A stretch of DNA of 64,000 bases from Caballeronia sp. TF1N1 (GCF_022878925.1 NZ_CP084626.1:2170001-2234000), one strand, 5' to 3'. Shown: positions 37,784 through 47,469, counted from the stretch's first letter. Notes: generated by a model from the letters alone, not told the origin. Translations and numbers: made by a program.

Positions 37784-38463
37784 TGCAAACCGCTGAGCTC
37801 ACCGCGCTGCTGCATCTGGCGTCGCCTGCGCTGCCTATCGGCGCGTTCAGCTATTCGCAAGGACTCGAAGCGGCCATCGAACACGGTTTCATCCACGATG
37901 CCGACAGTGCCCGCGACTGGATTGCAAGCGGGCTCGTCAACGTGCTCGCACGCGGCGAACTGCCGTTTCTCGCGCATCAATTGCAACGCTGGCACGCGCA
38001 CGACGAAGCCGCCTTGACCGCGGCGAACGACGAATACATCGCGAGCCGCGAGTCGTCGGAGTTGCGCCGCGAGACCGAGCAAATGGGCTGGTCGCTTGCG
38101 CAATTGTGCGCGTCGCTCGAATGGGGCGATGCCGCGCGCCGCGCCACGCTTGCCGCATTCAAGCCGATTGCGCAACCGACGGCGTTCGCCTTTGCCGCCT
38201 TTGCGCACGATGCCGCGCCCGACGCGATGCTCGCCGCCTACGCGTTCTGTTGGGTCGAGAATCAGGCGGCCGCGGCGCTCAAGGCCGTGCCGCTCGGGCA
38301 ACTTGCGGGGCAGCGCATCATCGTGGCGTTACGCGCGCCGATAGACGACGCCGTGCGCCGCGCGCTGGCGACATCGCCGAACCAGGTCAATACTTTCGCG
38401 CCGCAACTCGGCATTTTGTCGGCGCGGCACGAGTCGCAATATTCGCGGCTTTTCCGCTCCTGA
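37783..38463 (+). CDS. ureF: urease accessory protein UreF
   Basis: 226 residues with family landmarks [21 protein letters not shown] at the start, [15 protein letters not shown] near 88-102 and the G-Q-R-I-I region. Bridges UreD-urease and UreG and gates GTP-dependent nickel insertion. TGATG overlap with ureE. Confidence 0.94.
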
Positions 38464-38495
38464 TCGTAAAAACCGAAGCACTTCAAACAACGCCC

Positions 38496-39143
38496 ATGAA
38501 CGCCCCTGCTTATTCTTCCGCCGCCCGTCGAACCAAGAAGCTGCCGCCGTTGCGCGTCGGCGTGGGCGGGCCGGTCGGCTCCGGCAAGACCACGCTGCTC
38601 GAAATGCTCTGCAAGGCGATGCGCGAGAAATACGATCTCGTCGCCATCACCAATGACATCTACACGAAGGAAGATCAGCGCCTCCTGACCGTTGCGGGCG
38701 CGCTGCCCGCCGAGCGCATCATGGGCGTGGAGACGGGCGGTTGCCCACACACGGCCATTCGCGAGGATGCGTCGATCAACCTCGAAGCCGTCGATCGCAT
38801 GGTGTCGCGCTTTCCTGATGCGGACATCGTCTTCATCGAATCGGGCGGCGACAATCTCGCGGCGACCTTCAGCCCCGAGCTGTCGGACCTGACCATCTAT
38901 GTGATCGATGTCGCGGGCGGCGAAAAGATCCCGCGTAAAGGCGGACCGGGCATCACGAAGTCGGATCTGCTCGTCATCAATAAAACGGATCTCGCGCCTT
39001 ATGTCGGCGCGAATCTCGACGTGATGGCGAGCGACGCGAAGAAGATGCGCGGTGAACGTCCGTTCGTGATGTGCAACCTCAAGGCGCTCGATGGCGTGGA
39101 TACGGTGATCGGCTTCATCGAGAAGAAGGGCTTGCTGGTTTAG
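38496..39143 (+). CDS. ureG: urease accessory GTPase UreG
   Basis: 215 residues from the ATG at 38496. P-loop [10 protein letters not shown] near 24-33, metal-binding C-P-H motif in [20 protein letters not shown] and the guanine-specificity motif N-K-T-D. SIMIBI-class GTPase that powers nickel delivery to UreC. Last of the ureABCEFG block; the next gene is convergent. Confidence 0.95.
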   Translation: MNAPAYSSAARRTKKLPPLRVGVGGPVGSGKTTLLEMLCKAMREKYDLVAITNDIYTKEDQRLLTVAGALPAERIMGVETGGCPHTAIREDASINLEAVDRMVSRFPDADIVFIESGGDNLAATFSPELSDLTIYVIDVAGGEKIPRKGGPGITKSDLLVINKTDLAPYVGANLDVMASDAKKMRGERPFVMCNLKALDGVDTVIGFIEKKGLLV

Positions 39144-39158
39144 GCGCTTCGAGCGCCG

Positions 39159-40220
39159 TCAATGACGGTGCCGATGATGAATATCCGGAAAATGTGCATG
39201 CGTGTGCGTGATCGGCAGATGCCGATGCTCATGCACATGCGGCTCGACGCCATCCCATTCGAAATCGTGTTCATGCCGATGATGCTCGTCATGTCGATGC
39301 CGGTGCGTATGCGCGAGCGGCTCGTGCGTGTGGGCATGTTCGTGACGTTCCCGCAGATGCAGCCATACGCCGAGCGTCATTAGCGCGGCGGCGCACCAGA
39401 AGAGCATCGAGGGCGATTCCGGCCATAGAAGCAGCGAGAGCGCGACGCCGAAAACCGGCGCAACCGAAAAATACGCGCCGGTGCGCGCCGTGCCCAGATT
39501 GCGCAGCGCGACCACGAAGAGAACGAGGCTCACACCGTATCCGGCAAATCCCGTAAGCATGGCCATGAGCATATGCGACGCATCGGGAAGCCGCGCGCCG
39601 AGCATGCAGGCGATGCCGAGATTGACCGTCCCCGCGACGAGCCCTTTCAAGCACGCGATGACGAGGGCATCGTTCGTCGATACCTTGCGCGTCAGATTGT
39701 TGTCGATGGCCCAGCAAAAGCACGCGCCCGCGACCAACAGTGCACCGGACGTCATGCCGCCCGCGCCCGGCTGCCACGAAAGCACCGCGCCTCCGGCGAC
39801 GATCGCGACCATGCCGAGGAACACCTGAAGGTCGACGTTTTCCCGAAAGACGACCCACGCGATGACGGCGGTGAACACGCCTTCGAGATTCAACAGCAGC
39901 GAACTGGTCGCGGCAGGCGTGGCGGCGAGTCCCAGCATGAGCAGCGCGGGGCCCGCGACGCCGCCGGCCGCGATGGCGCCTAAGAGCCACGGTGTTTCGT
40001 TTCGCGGGATTCGGATGTCGCCACGCTCGACGCGTGTGGCGGAAAGCGTCTGCCGCACGACCAACACGATGGCAAGCCCGATGCCGCTGCCGAGATAGAA
40101 CAATCCGGCAACCATGAAGGGTGCAAGCGTGCCCAGGAGCGCCTTGGCTATGGGTGTGGTCGCGCCGAATAACGCGGCGGCGAGCAAGGCGGTGAAGGCG
40201 GCGTTCGGGCGAGTGGTCAT
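39159..40220 (-). CDS. DMT/EamA family transporter with His-rich C-terminal tail
   Basis: 353 residues from the ATG at 40220 (upstream frame discounted). Ten hydrophobic helices in two EamA repeats (A-A-L-F-G-A-T-T-P-I-A-K-A-L-L-G in TM1). After the last helix (~residue 285) comes a ~65-residue hydrophilic tail exceptionally rich in His (H-T-H-R-H-R-H-D-E-H-H, T-H-T-H-A-H). DMT permeases usually move organic metabolites; the tail and the position next to the nickel enzyme urease suggest a metal link, which is inference. It overlaps the small membrane protein gene upstream by ATGA (40217-40220), so the two are coupled. Confidence 0.8.
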   Translation of the reverse strand: MTTRPNAAFTALLAAALFGATTPIAKALLGTLAPFMVAGLFYLGSGIGLAIVLVVRQTLSATRVERGDIRIPRNETPWLLGAIAAGGVAGPALLMLGLAATPAATSSLLLNLEGVFTAVIAWVVFRENVDLQVFLGMVAIVAGGAVLSWQPGAGGMTSGALLVAGACFCWAIDNNLTRKVSTNDALVIACLKGLVAGTVNLGIACMLGARLPDASHMLMAMLTGFAGYGVSLVLFVVALRNLGTARTGAYFSVAPVFGVALSLLLWPESPSMLFWCAAALMTLGVWLHLRERHEHAHTHEPLAHTHRHRHDEHHRHEHDFEWDGVEPHVHEHRHLPITHTHAHFPDIHHRHRH

Positions 40221-40630
40221 CGATTTCTTGGTCCGGCTACATGTTTCCAAACCGCCCGTATCCGCCGCCCGCGATCCTCGAACAGATACCACCCGACGAG
40301 CGCCAGCACACCGGAAGTCAGCCCCGTCATCAAAGGTTCGAGAAACGGAACACCGTAGTGATTCGCATGCGAATATGCGTCGCCGATCATGGTGAGAACA
40401 CCAACGACGAGCGCATTGCCATATCGATTCAAAAACAGCCTGCGCGCCGGCGTGAACGTGATCAGCACAGCGAGAATGCCCGTGGCGAGCCCTGTCTTGA
40501 AAGCCAGCGTCCAGTGCGCGAGGCTCATGACGTTCATCCAGCTTCCCGGCATGCAGGTCATGCACGCGCTCGTCGGTTGCCAGAAGCGTTTCACGAACAC
40601 GATGATGCGCCGCTTCCATTCGCTCGCCAT
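40217..40630 (-). CDS. small integral membrane protein, unknown function
   Basis: 137 residues from the ATG at 40630 (GAAGAAGG ribosome site). Begins M-A-S-E-W-K-R-R, with hydrophobic segments near 43-62, 73-90 and 100-122, and M-T-C-M near residue 22. No family recognised with certainty. Its stop overlaps the EamA start by ATGA, so the two membrane proteins are probably made in step. Confidence 0.6.
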   Translation of the reverse strand: MASEWKRRIIVFVKRFWQPTSACMTCMPGSWMNVMSLAHWTLAFKTGLATGILAVLITFTPARRLFLNRYGNALVVGVLTMIGDAYSHANHYGVPFLEPLMTGLTSGVLALVGWYLFEDRGRRIRAVWKHVAGPRNR

Positions 40631-40787
40631 GACGTGCCTTCTTCGTCCGATGATGATCTTCAACGACGCGCGGCCAGTAACTCCGCCGCATTTTCCGGCG
40701 GCTTTCTGCATCGCCACACCCCGTGCGGTAGCATACCGGCTTCCTCGATCCTCACGTTCGCCTGCGCCGAAATTGCGAGCGTGATAC

Positions 40788-42041
40788 ATGATGCCCACTG
40801 CTGCTTTGTCCGAACAACCGTCCACGAACCCTTTTCCAGGCCAAACCGGAATCGATTCCACGCCCGTTCCCGTCCTTTTCCACATCGTGGACTTCGGCGA
40901 TGGCGGTATCGAGTCCTCGCTGATTCAATGGCTGCGCGTCTTCGACCGCACGCGCTTCGCCGTCACGTTGTCCGTCATGCACCCGTCGCCCGCGTTCGAA
41001 AACCGCTTTCGCACGCTGGTGCCGCCGGACGTGAAGATCGAAATCCTCGCGGAAAAGCCGTGGCTCAACACCTTTCAGGCGCGGCGCTACGCGAAGCGCC
41101 TGGGCAAGCTCGGGCGCATCGGCCGCGATGTCTTCAATACGCTCGTCGTGCGGCCCTATGTGAAGCGTCGTGTAGAAACGCTCGCGCGCCAGCATGCGCT
41201 GATCGTCGATTACGACATGTCGCTGCGCCGGCTTGCGGGTCAGTTCGACATAGCGTGGCTCGGCGTGAATCATTTCAGCTTCGACGCGAGGCTTGCCAGC
41301 CGTCCGCGCCCACAACGCCGGCTTGCCGAGCAGTTCGCGCGCTACGACGGCGTCGCGGCGCTCAACGATCACATGGCGGCGGAAGCGCGCGCCATGTTCG
41401 GCAGCGGGCTGAAGCGGATCTTCGTGTTGCCGAACGCCATCGATATCGAGCGCATCCGGCAGAACGGACAGATCAGCGAAGCAGCGCCGTGCGACGCGCC
41501 GTATATCGTCTCCGTCGCGCGGCTCGACGAAATTCAAAAGGACCATCGCACGCTGTTGCGCGCTTATGCCGAACTCGTGCGCGACGGGCAGATCATCGAA
41601 CATCTCGTGATCGTCGGCGACGGCGCGTTTCGCCGCGAACTCGAAGGTCTCGCCAACGAACTGGGGATCGCGGCGCGCGTGCATTTCATGGGGTATCGAA
41701 ACAATCCGCATGCGCTCGTCGCCCGCGCGCGCCTGCAGGTGCTGAGTTCGCGCTACGAAGGCATGCCGATGGTGCTGCTCGAAGCGCTCGCGCTCGGTAA
41801 ACCAGTGGTCGCGAGCGACTGTCCGACCGGCCCGCGCGAGATTCTCGGCGATGGGCGCTTCGGTCTGCTGGTTCCGGTGGAATCCGTGGATGAAATGGCC
41901 AATGCGCTGCGCCGCGTCTTGACCGACGACACGTTATGCGCCGACATGCAGGCGCGCGCGCTGGAACGCGCGGAGGAATACGGCATCGCGGCGAGCAACG
42001 AACGCTTCGCGCGATGCGTTGCGGCCTTGCTGGCGCGCTGA
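40788..42041 (+). CDS. glycosyltransferase family 4 (GT-B), putative LPS core enzyme
   Basis: 417 residues. N-terminal Rossmann-like half (H-I-V-D-F-G-D-G-G-I-E), and the GT4 C-terminal signature: V-A-R-L-D-E-I-Q-K-D-H-R near 240, V-G-D-G-A-F-R-R-E-L-E, then S-S-R-Y-E-G-M-P-M-V-L-L-E-A-L-A-L-G-K-P-V-V near 320-341 with the conserved E-x7-E. Transfers a sugar from a nucleotide sugar to a lipid-linked acceptor at the inner membrane. Its position before waaA and waaC suggests LPS core work. Convergent with waaA. Confidence 0.83.
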   Translation: MMPTAALSEQPSTNPFPGQTGIDSTPVPVLFHIVDFGDGGIESSLIQWLRVFDRTRFAVTLSVMHPSPAFENRFRTLVPPDVKIEILAEKPWLNTFQARRYAKRLGKLGRIGRDVFNTLVVRPYVKRRVETLARQHALIVDYDMSLRRLAGQFDIAWLGVNHFSFDARLASRPRPQRRLAEQFARYDGVAALNDHMAAEARAMFGSGLKRIFVLPNAIDIERIRQNGQISEAAPCDAPYIVSVARLDEIQKDHRTLLRAYAELVRDGQIIEHLVIVGDGAFRRELEGLANELGIAARVHFMGYRNNPHALVARARLQVLSSRYEGMPMVLLEALALGKPVVASDCPTGPREILGDGRFGLLVPVESVDEMANALRRVLTDDTLCADMQARALERAEEYGIAASNERFARCVAALLAR

Positions 42042-42056
42042 GTCGTCGCCGTTGGC

Positions 42057-43376
42057 TTAACGCTCCGCGTCACTCTCCTCGTCCAGCAACGCACCCAGAA
42101 TAGAGACCGTGCGCTCCGTCGCCCCGCGATGCCGCGCCGCGAACGCCGCGGCCGCCGCGCTCATCGCGAGACGCTGCGGCTTGTCGGTGAACAACTCGCG
42201 CAGGCCGCGCGCGAGTTCCTGCGGGTCTTGCACGCGCAACGCCGCGCCCGCCGCGATGGCATCGTTGGTCGCCTGCGTGAAGTTGAAGGTATGCGGTCCG
42301 ATCAGCACCGGCACGCCCGCCGCGCACGCCTCGATCAGATTCTGCCCGCCAAGCGGCAACAAACTCCCGCCGATAAACGCCAGATCCGACGCCGCGTAGT
42401 ACGCGCCGAGTTCGCCCATGGAATCGCCGAGCAGAACCTGCACATTCGATGGCAACGGCTCCGGCACGTCCGCGCCCGATCCCGCCGCCACGGCCTTCGG
42501 CGCCCACACCGAACGGCGCGCGCTCTTCATGCCGGCGGCCGCGATCATCGCCGATACTTCATCGAACCGTTGCGGATGGCGCGGCACGAGAATCAGCAAC
42601 GCATCGGGCACGTTCAGCGCGGCGAACGCGCGCAGCACCAAAGTTTCCTCGCCTTCGCGCGTGCTTGCCGCCACCCACACCGGCCGATTGCCGATGGCTG
42701 CGCGCCAGGCCTGTCCGCGTGCGACGAGTTCAGGCGGCGCGCTCATGTCGAACTTCAGGTTGCCGAGCACCGCGACATTGCGCGCGCCAAGCGCGATGAG
42801 CCGCTCGGCATCCGAAGGCGTCTGCGCCAGCACGCGAGAAAAGCCGCCGAACACTTCGCGCACCGCGCGCCCGAAACGCGCCGCGCGCTTGAACGAACGC
42901 TCCGACATGCGCGCGTTCGTCAGCACGAGCGGCACGTCCGCGTGCTTGCATTCGTCGATGAGCGTCGGCCACACTTCCGTCTCCATCACGATGCCGAGCG
43001 ACGGCCGCCAAGCACGCAGAAAACGCCGCACGAAACGCGGCGAGTCGTAGGGAAGATAAGCGCGCATGACGCGATCGCCATAAAGCTGCTCGCCGGTCGC
43101 GCGGCCGCTTGGCGTCATGTGCGTAATGAGCAGCCGCGCTTCGGGATGCGTCTTGAGCAACGCTTCGATGAGCGGTTGCGCCGCGCGCGTCTCGCCCACG
43201 GACACCGCATGCACCCAGACGAGCGGCGTGAGATCGTCGGCGCGGCGCGCGGGACCGCGACCGAAGCGCTCGGCAATATGCTCGCGATAACCGCGCTCCT
43301 TGCGTGAACGAATCAATAGACGCAGCACGGCAAGCGGCGCGACGAGCCACCACGCCGCGCGATACACGAGCCTCAT
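42057..43376 (-). CDS. waaA: 3-deoxy-D-manno-octulosonic acid transferase
   Basis: 439 residues from the ATG at 43376; a TTG at 43427 would overlap the upstream stop and add 17 residues unlike the family. An N-terminal membrane anchor (R-L-V-Y-R-A-A-W-W-L-V-A-P-L) is followed by W-V-H-A-V-S-V-G-E-T, E-T-E-V-W-P-T-L, A-A-S-T-R-E-G-E-E and G-G-S-L-L-P-L-G-G-Q-N-L-I-E-A. WaaA adds Kdo from CMP-Kdo to lipid IVA. Just downstream of kdoO and waaC on the same strand. Confidence 0.93.
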   Translation of the reverse strand: MRLVYRAAWWLVAPLAVLRLLIRSRKERGYREHIAERFGRGPARRADDLTPLVWVHAVSVGETRAAQPLIEALLKTHPEARLLITHMTPSGRATGEQLYGDRVMRAYLPYDSPRFVRRFLRAWRPSLGIVMETEVWPTLIDECKHADVPLVLTNARMSERSFKRAARFGRAVREVFGGFSRVLAQTPSDAERLIALGARNVAVLGNLKFDMSAPPELVARGQAWRAAIGNRPVWVAASTREGEETLVLRAFAALNVPDALLILVPRHPQRFDEVSAMIAAAGMKSARRSVWAPKAVAAGSGADVPEPLPSNVQVLLGDSMGELGAYYAASDLAFIGGSLLPLGGQNLIEACAAGVPVLIGPHTFNFTQATNDAIAAGAALRVQDPQELARGLRELFTDKPQRLAMSAAAAAFAARHRGATERTVSILGALLDEESDAER

Positions 43377-43423
43377 CAGCACCGCCGAGGCAGGCGGCGC
43401 GCCGGCTCCGATAGCTGCGCCGT

Positions 43424-44308
43424 TCAAACGAGCGCCCTGCCCTTGAGACGTTCGAGAATGCCGAGCGGCGCGCGCTCAGGCCGCGCCATCGACTTGACGG
43501 GCAGAAAGAACGTCTGCTCCATCATGAACTGGCCGGACATCACCGCGTGCGACGTCTGGTCGGAGAAACAGACCCATACCGAGCCGGGCGGAAACGGCAT
43601 CGTCACTTGCGGCGAAACCTTTTGATAATCGAGATCGGCTTTCATCGCGTCGTGCAGATGCAGCATCAGGTGGTCGTATTCGCTGCGCTTCGACTTCGTG
43701 ATGTGCAGCAGCTTCATGAGCCACGCCGCGCCCGGCGTCTGCGCCTTGATGTTCGGCAGGAAGCGCTTCGCCATGTCCTCGAACGGCTCGCCCACGCGCC
43801 ACACACGCGGCGCGCCTTGCGGGTTCACGTTGGTGAAGACGCGCAGAATGCGTTCGCCGTAATTCGGCCGCGACGGAAAGGCATCGACGTGAAGACGGCT
43901 GTCGTCCTTGCGCCAGGATGTCTCGCGCGTTTCCACCTGATGCAGCCGCAAGCTGGTTGGCGCGACGCGCAACTTGCCGTCGTATTCGGGGAAGAGGCCA
44001 TCCACCAGGGAGCGCGCGTTCGTCTGATAGCGCGCGATGAGCGAGCGCACCGCCGACTGCATCACGTTGTCGCCGAGCACGCCAGCAAGCGCGCCGCCGT
44101 TGGGCGCGAGGCTGATGTTCTTGCGCTTCGGGTCTGCTATGCGCGGGTCGAGCAGCGCCTGTTCGCCGCCCGCAATCTCGAAGCGCAGATTGGGAAAATA
44201 GAGGACCTTGCCGTTTTCGACGCCGGCGAGCAGCGTTTCGCGCGGTACGGAAAGATTTTTGCCGTGCCAATCGCACGAAGCGACTTCGATGATTTGAGAT
44301 TCCGTCAT
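43424..44308 (-). CDS. kdoO: Kdo hydroxylase, Fe(II)/2-oxoglutarate-dependent
   Basis: 294 residues from the ATG at 44308 (GAAGG ribosome site). It has the iron-binding H-x-D pair His140/Asp142 (R-L-H-V-D-A-F-P-S-R-P) and a distal His254 (Q-T-S-H-A-V), plus R-V-F-T-N-V-N-P near 156-163. These match KdoO of Burkholderia ambifaria and Yersinia pestis, which hydroxylates Kdo at C-3 to give Ko in the LPS inner core. The clustering with waaA and waaC fits. The frame overlapping the waaC-side sequence upstream to 45070 is a shadow. Confidence 0.88.
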   Translation of the reverse strand: MTESQIIEVASCDWHGKNLSVPRETLLAGVENGKVLYFPNLRFEIAGGEQALLDPRIADPKRKNISLAPNGGALAGVLGDNVMQSAVRSLIARYQTNARSLVDGLFPEYDGKLRVAPTSLRLHQVETRETSWRKDDSRLHVDAFPSRPNYGERILRVFTNVNPQGAPRVWRVGEPFEDMAKRFLPNIKAQTPGAAWLMKLLHITKSKRSEYDHLMLHLHDAMKADLDYQKVSPQVTMPFPPGSVWVCFSDQTSHAVMSGQFMMEQTFFLPVKSMARPERAPLGILERLKGRALV

Positions 44309-44376
44309 GTGCCTTCGACCTTGAGTTGCTTGGCGCCTGGAAACGTAATGCGCGACGGGCACGCTATCACGGCACG

Positions 44377-45372
44377 CTACAAGAGACCGAAGCCCGCGAG
44401 CGCTGCCTTGACTTCGGACAACGTGGGATGCCGGCTCGCGTCGCCAAGATTGACGACCTTCGGCGACCAGTAGCCGCCGGTGCGCCAGGCGGTCGAGAAA
44501 TTGTACAACTCGACGGTCGGACGCTTCAGCGCCGCCGCGATATGAACCAGCCCGGTATCGACGCCAACGGTCGCGGCCGCGCCATCGATCAGCCCGACGA
44601 CCGCGGGCAGCGAGAGTTTCGGCGGCACGATGGCAGCCGCGCCGAATTCCTTCGCGAGTTTCTCGCTCGTCGCGCGTTCGGCTTCGTTGCCCCACGGCAG
44701 CACGATCGATGCACCGCGCGTGACGAGCGCCTGTCCGAGCTCGATCCACGCGGCTTCGGGCCATTGTTTGTCGGCGCGCGAGGTGGCGTGCACGAACACG
44801 ACATAAGGCACCGGCAGATTCAGCCCGAGCTCGGAAATGGCGAGCGTTGCACGGCGCGTATCGATGCCGAAGTCGATATCGTCGGTGGGCTGCGGGCGCG
44901 GCAGATCGAGCGCGGCGGCCACGAGCTGGCGCGTGCGTTCGACCACATGCGTGCGCGGCTCGATCGGCACGCGGCGGTCGTAGAAAAAGCGCACGGGCCA
45001 TTCGAAGCCCGCGCCTTCCGTGCGATTCGCCAGGCCGACGAGCGGCCCGCGCGCCCAGCTCGCGACCCACGCGGTCTTGATGAGCCCTTGACAGTCGATC
45101 ACGAGATCGTATTTCTCGGCGGCGAGCTGGCGCTTGAACCTGCCGATCTCGCGCCAGTTCGCGGGCGACGCGAAACTCTTGCGCCAGCGCCGCAGCGAAA
45201 ACGGGATCGCGCGATGCACGCCATCGACGAGTTCGACGAGACTCGCGAAACTTTCCTCGACGAGCCAGTCGATCCGCGCATCGGGATAACGGCGGCGAAT
45301 GTCGGCGACAACCGGCATGTTGTGAACGACGTCGCCAAGCGACGACACGCGAACGATCAGGATCTTTTGCAC
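44377..45372 (-). CDS. waaC: lipopolysaccharide heptosyltransferase I
   Basis: 331 residues if the GTG at 45372 is the start (V-Q-K-I-L-I-V-R-V-S-S-L-G-D-V-V-H-N-M-P); the frame is open farther upstream but that sequence is not protein-like, and no strong ribosome site marks the start. GT9 fold: S-S-L-G-D-V-V, D-C-Q-G-L-I-K-T, and C-terminal V-G-V-D-T-G-L-V-H-I-A-A-A-L-K. Adds the first heptose to Kdo. Upstream of kdoO by 68 bp. Confidence 0.9.
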   Translation of the reverse strand: MQKILIVRVSSLGDVVHNMPVVADIRRRYPDARIDWLVEESFASLVELVDGVHRAIPFSLRRWRKSFASPANWREIGRFKRQLAAEKYDLVIDCQGLIKTAWVASWARGPLVGLANRTEGAGFEWPVRFFYDRRVPIEPRTHVVERTRQLVAAALDLPRPQPTDDIDFGIDTRRATLAISELGLNLPVPYVVFVHATSRADKQWPEAAWIELGQALVTRGASIVLPWGNEAERATSEKLAKEFGAAAIVPPKLSLPAVVGLIDGAAATVGVDTGLVHIAAALKRPTVELYNFSTAWRTGGYWSPKVVNLGDASRHPTLSEVKAALAGFGLL

Positions 45373-45569
45373 GCTGATTGGGACAGGCGCGGATTCGCGT
45401 TCGGGCGATTCTCGCGGTGAATTGGAGATGGGGAAACGGGATTTTAGCGCGGGTTGTGCGCGCGGCGGCGCTCGCTGTCTCCTGAAGCGATTTAAGGGTG
45501 CAAAAAAGCCGGTAACACGACGATCACCGGGCAAGCCGTACCGGATATCCGATCGCAAAGGAAGTTGCG

Positions 45570-46007
45570 ATGGGAACGCGTTACGAACAGGACGTGGTGG
45601 CGTGGGCGCGGGAACAAGCCGAGCTGCTACGGGCTGGTAAGTTCTCGGCCATCGATGTGGAACCTATCGCGGAGGAAATCGAGGACGTCGGCAAGAGCGA
45701 ACAAGGCGAGCTTTCCAGCCGTATGGCCGTGCTGCTTGCGCATCTCCTCAAGTGGCAATACCAACCGGGACGTCGTGGCTCGAGTTGGCAGCGTACGATC
45801 AAGGAACAGCGCCGCGCCGTCGGCGTCGGCGTCGCGCTGCAAAAGACGCCGAGTCTGAACACTTCGTTGCGCGACTCGGGCTGGCTCACCGGAACGTGGG
45901 CCGATGCCGTTTCGAAAGCCGCCTAAGAACAAGGACTAGATGCGTTCCCGGAAGAACTGCCCTGGTCGACCGAGCAAATTATTTCGGCAGAGTTTTATCC
46001 CCAATGA
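45570..46007 (+). pseudogene. DUF29 family protein interrupted by an in-frame TAA
   Basis: An AAAGGAAG ribosome site precedes ATG 45570. The frame reads a typical DUF29 protein (Y-E-Q-D-V-V-A-W-A-R-E-Q-A, I-E-E-I-E-D-V-G, L-L-A-H-L-L-K-W-Q-Y-Q-P) for 118 residues to TAA 45924-45926. Directly after the stop, the same frame continues with the DUF29 C-terminus (G-L-D-A-F-P-E-E-L-P-W-S-T-E-Q-I) to TGA 46005-46007, 145 codons in all. A single sense-to-stop change, such as CAA or GAA to TAA, explains it. A shortened 118-residue product may still be made. Function of DUF29 is unknown. Confidence 0.8.
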
Positions 46008-46038
46008 AAAACGGCGCGGTTTGCCCAACCGCGCCGCT
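46008..46038 (-). terminator. rho-independent terminator of the phosphomannomutase gene
   Basis: A perfect 10-bp stem (CGGCGCGGTT / AACCGCGCCG, loop TGCCC) is preceded on the plus strand by AAAAA, which is the U-tract for the minus strand. It lies 31 bp beyond the stop codon of the mutase and just after the DUF29 remnant. Confidence 0.85.
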
Positions 46039-46068
46039 TCCCAACCATCTAGACCCACTCCGTCCAAA

Positions 46069-47469
46069 TCAGAACGGCAGCTTCGCGTCCGGCTTCTCCG
46101 CCAGGATCACGCGGCGGAAATCTTCCTGAATGCGCTTCAACGCCTCTTCGGTGTCCGCCTCGAAACGCATCACCACGACCGGCGTCGTGTTCGACGAACG
46201 CGCGAGACCGAAACCATCCGGATATTCGACACGCAATCCGTCGATGGTCAGCACATCGTCCGCGCCTTCGAACTTCGCCGACTTCTGCAAGCGTCCGATC
46301 AGTTCGAAGTTTTCGCCTTCTTCCAGCTTGATCTGCAGTTCAGGCGTCGACAGCGAGTTCGGCAGGTCGTTGAGCAGCTTGCTCGGGTCGTCCACGCGCG
46401 AAAGGATTTCGAGGAGTCGCGCGCCCGTGTAAAGGCCATCGTCGAAGCCGTACCAGCGGTCCTTGAAGAACACGTGACCGCTCATTTCGCCCGCAAGCGG
46501 CGCGCCGGTTTCGCGCAGCTTCGCCTTCACGAGCGAGTGGCCCGTCTTCCACATGACCGGCTCGCCGCCCTGCTCGCGCACCCATTTTGCGAGATTGCGC
46601 GTGCACTTCACGTCATAAATGATCTGGCCGCCCTTGTTGCGCGACAGCACTTCCTGCGCAAACAACATCAGCTGGCGATCCGGATAGATCATCTGGCCGT
46701 CCTTCGTCACCACGCCGAGACGGTCGCCGTCGCCATCGAATGCGAAGCCGATCTCGGCATCCGTTTCCTTTAGCGCCTTCATGACGTCCTGCAGATTCTC
46801 GGCATGCGCCGGGTCCGGGTGATGGTTCGGGAAGTTGCCGTCGATGTCCGTAAAGAGTTCGACCAGCTCGCAACCGAGCGCCTTGAACAGACGTGGCGCA
46901 AGACCGCCCGCGACGCCGTTGCCTGCATCGATGACGATCTTCATGCCGCGCACCGGCTTCACATCGGACAGGATTCGGTCGAGATAGATCTGCTGGACGT
47001 CGAACTCGGTGTAGCTGCCTTCGCCCGTTTCGAAGTCGTCGTTGACGATCCGCTGATACAGGCTCTGAATCTGCTCGCCGTAGATGGCCGCGCCGCGCAG
47101 CACCATCTTGAAGCCGTTGTAGTCGGGCGGATTGTGGCTGCCCGTCACGACGATGCACGAATCCACGCGCCGCTCGCCCTCGGGCAAGGGCAGCGGCACG
47201 CTCGCGGCGAAGTAGCCGACGGGCGTCGGCACCATGCCGATATCGATGACATCGACGCCCGCCGCGCGCAGGCCGTCCGCGAGCGCGCCGACGAGTTCCG
47301 GGCCGGACAGACGGCCATCGCGCGCAACGACGACGGAATCGCCGCCCTGCTTGCGGATCTCGCTGCCGAACGCCTGGCCGATATTCTTCGCCACGTCCTT
47401 GTCGACCGTCTTGCCGACGATGCCGCGGATGTCGTAGGCCTTGAAAATGGATTGGGATACCTGGGTCAT
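46069..47469 (-). CDS. bifunctional phosphomannomutase/phosphoglucomutase (AlgC/ManB type)
   Basis: 466 residues from the ATG at 47469 (GAGGTAG ribosome site). Four-domain alpha-D-phosphohexomutase: F-K-A-Y-D-I-R-G-I-V-G at the start, R-D-G-R-L-S-G, phosphoserine loop V-T-G-S-H-N-P-P-D, magnesium loop D-G-D-G-D-R-L-G-V and E-M-S-G-H-V-F-F. Interconverts hexose 6- and 1-phosphates, supplying GDP-mannose or UDP-glucose routes used by the polysaccharide genes around it. Confidence 0.92.
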   Translation of the reverse strand: MTQVSQSIFKAYDIRGIVGKTVDKDVAKNIGQAFGSEIRKQGGDSVVVARDGRLSGPELVGALADGLRAAGVDVIDIGMVPTPVGYFAASVPLPLPEGERRVDSCIVVTGSHNPPDYNGFKMVLRGAAIYGEQIQSLYQRIVNDDFETGEGSYTEFDVQQIYLDRILSDVKPVRGMKIVIDAGNGVAGGLAPRLFKALGCELVELFTDIDGNFPNHHPDPAHAENLQDVMKALKETDAEIGFAFDGDGDRLGVVTKDGQMIYPDRQLMLFAQEVLSRNKGGQIIYDVKCTRNLAKWVREQGGEPVMWKTGHSLVKAKLRETGAPLAGEMSGHVFFKDRWYGFDDGLYTGARLLEILSRVDDPSKLLNDLPNSLSTPELQIKLEEGENFELIGRLQKSAKFEGADDVLTIDGLRVEYPDGFGLARSSNTTPVVVMRFEADTEEALKRIQEDFRRVILAEKPDAKLPF

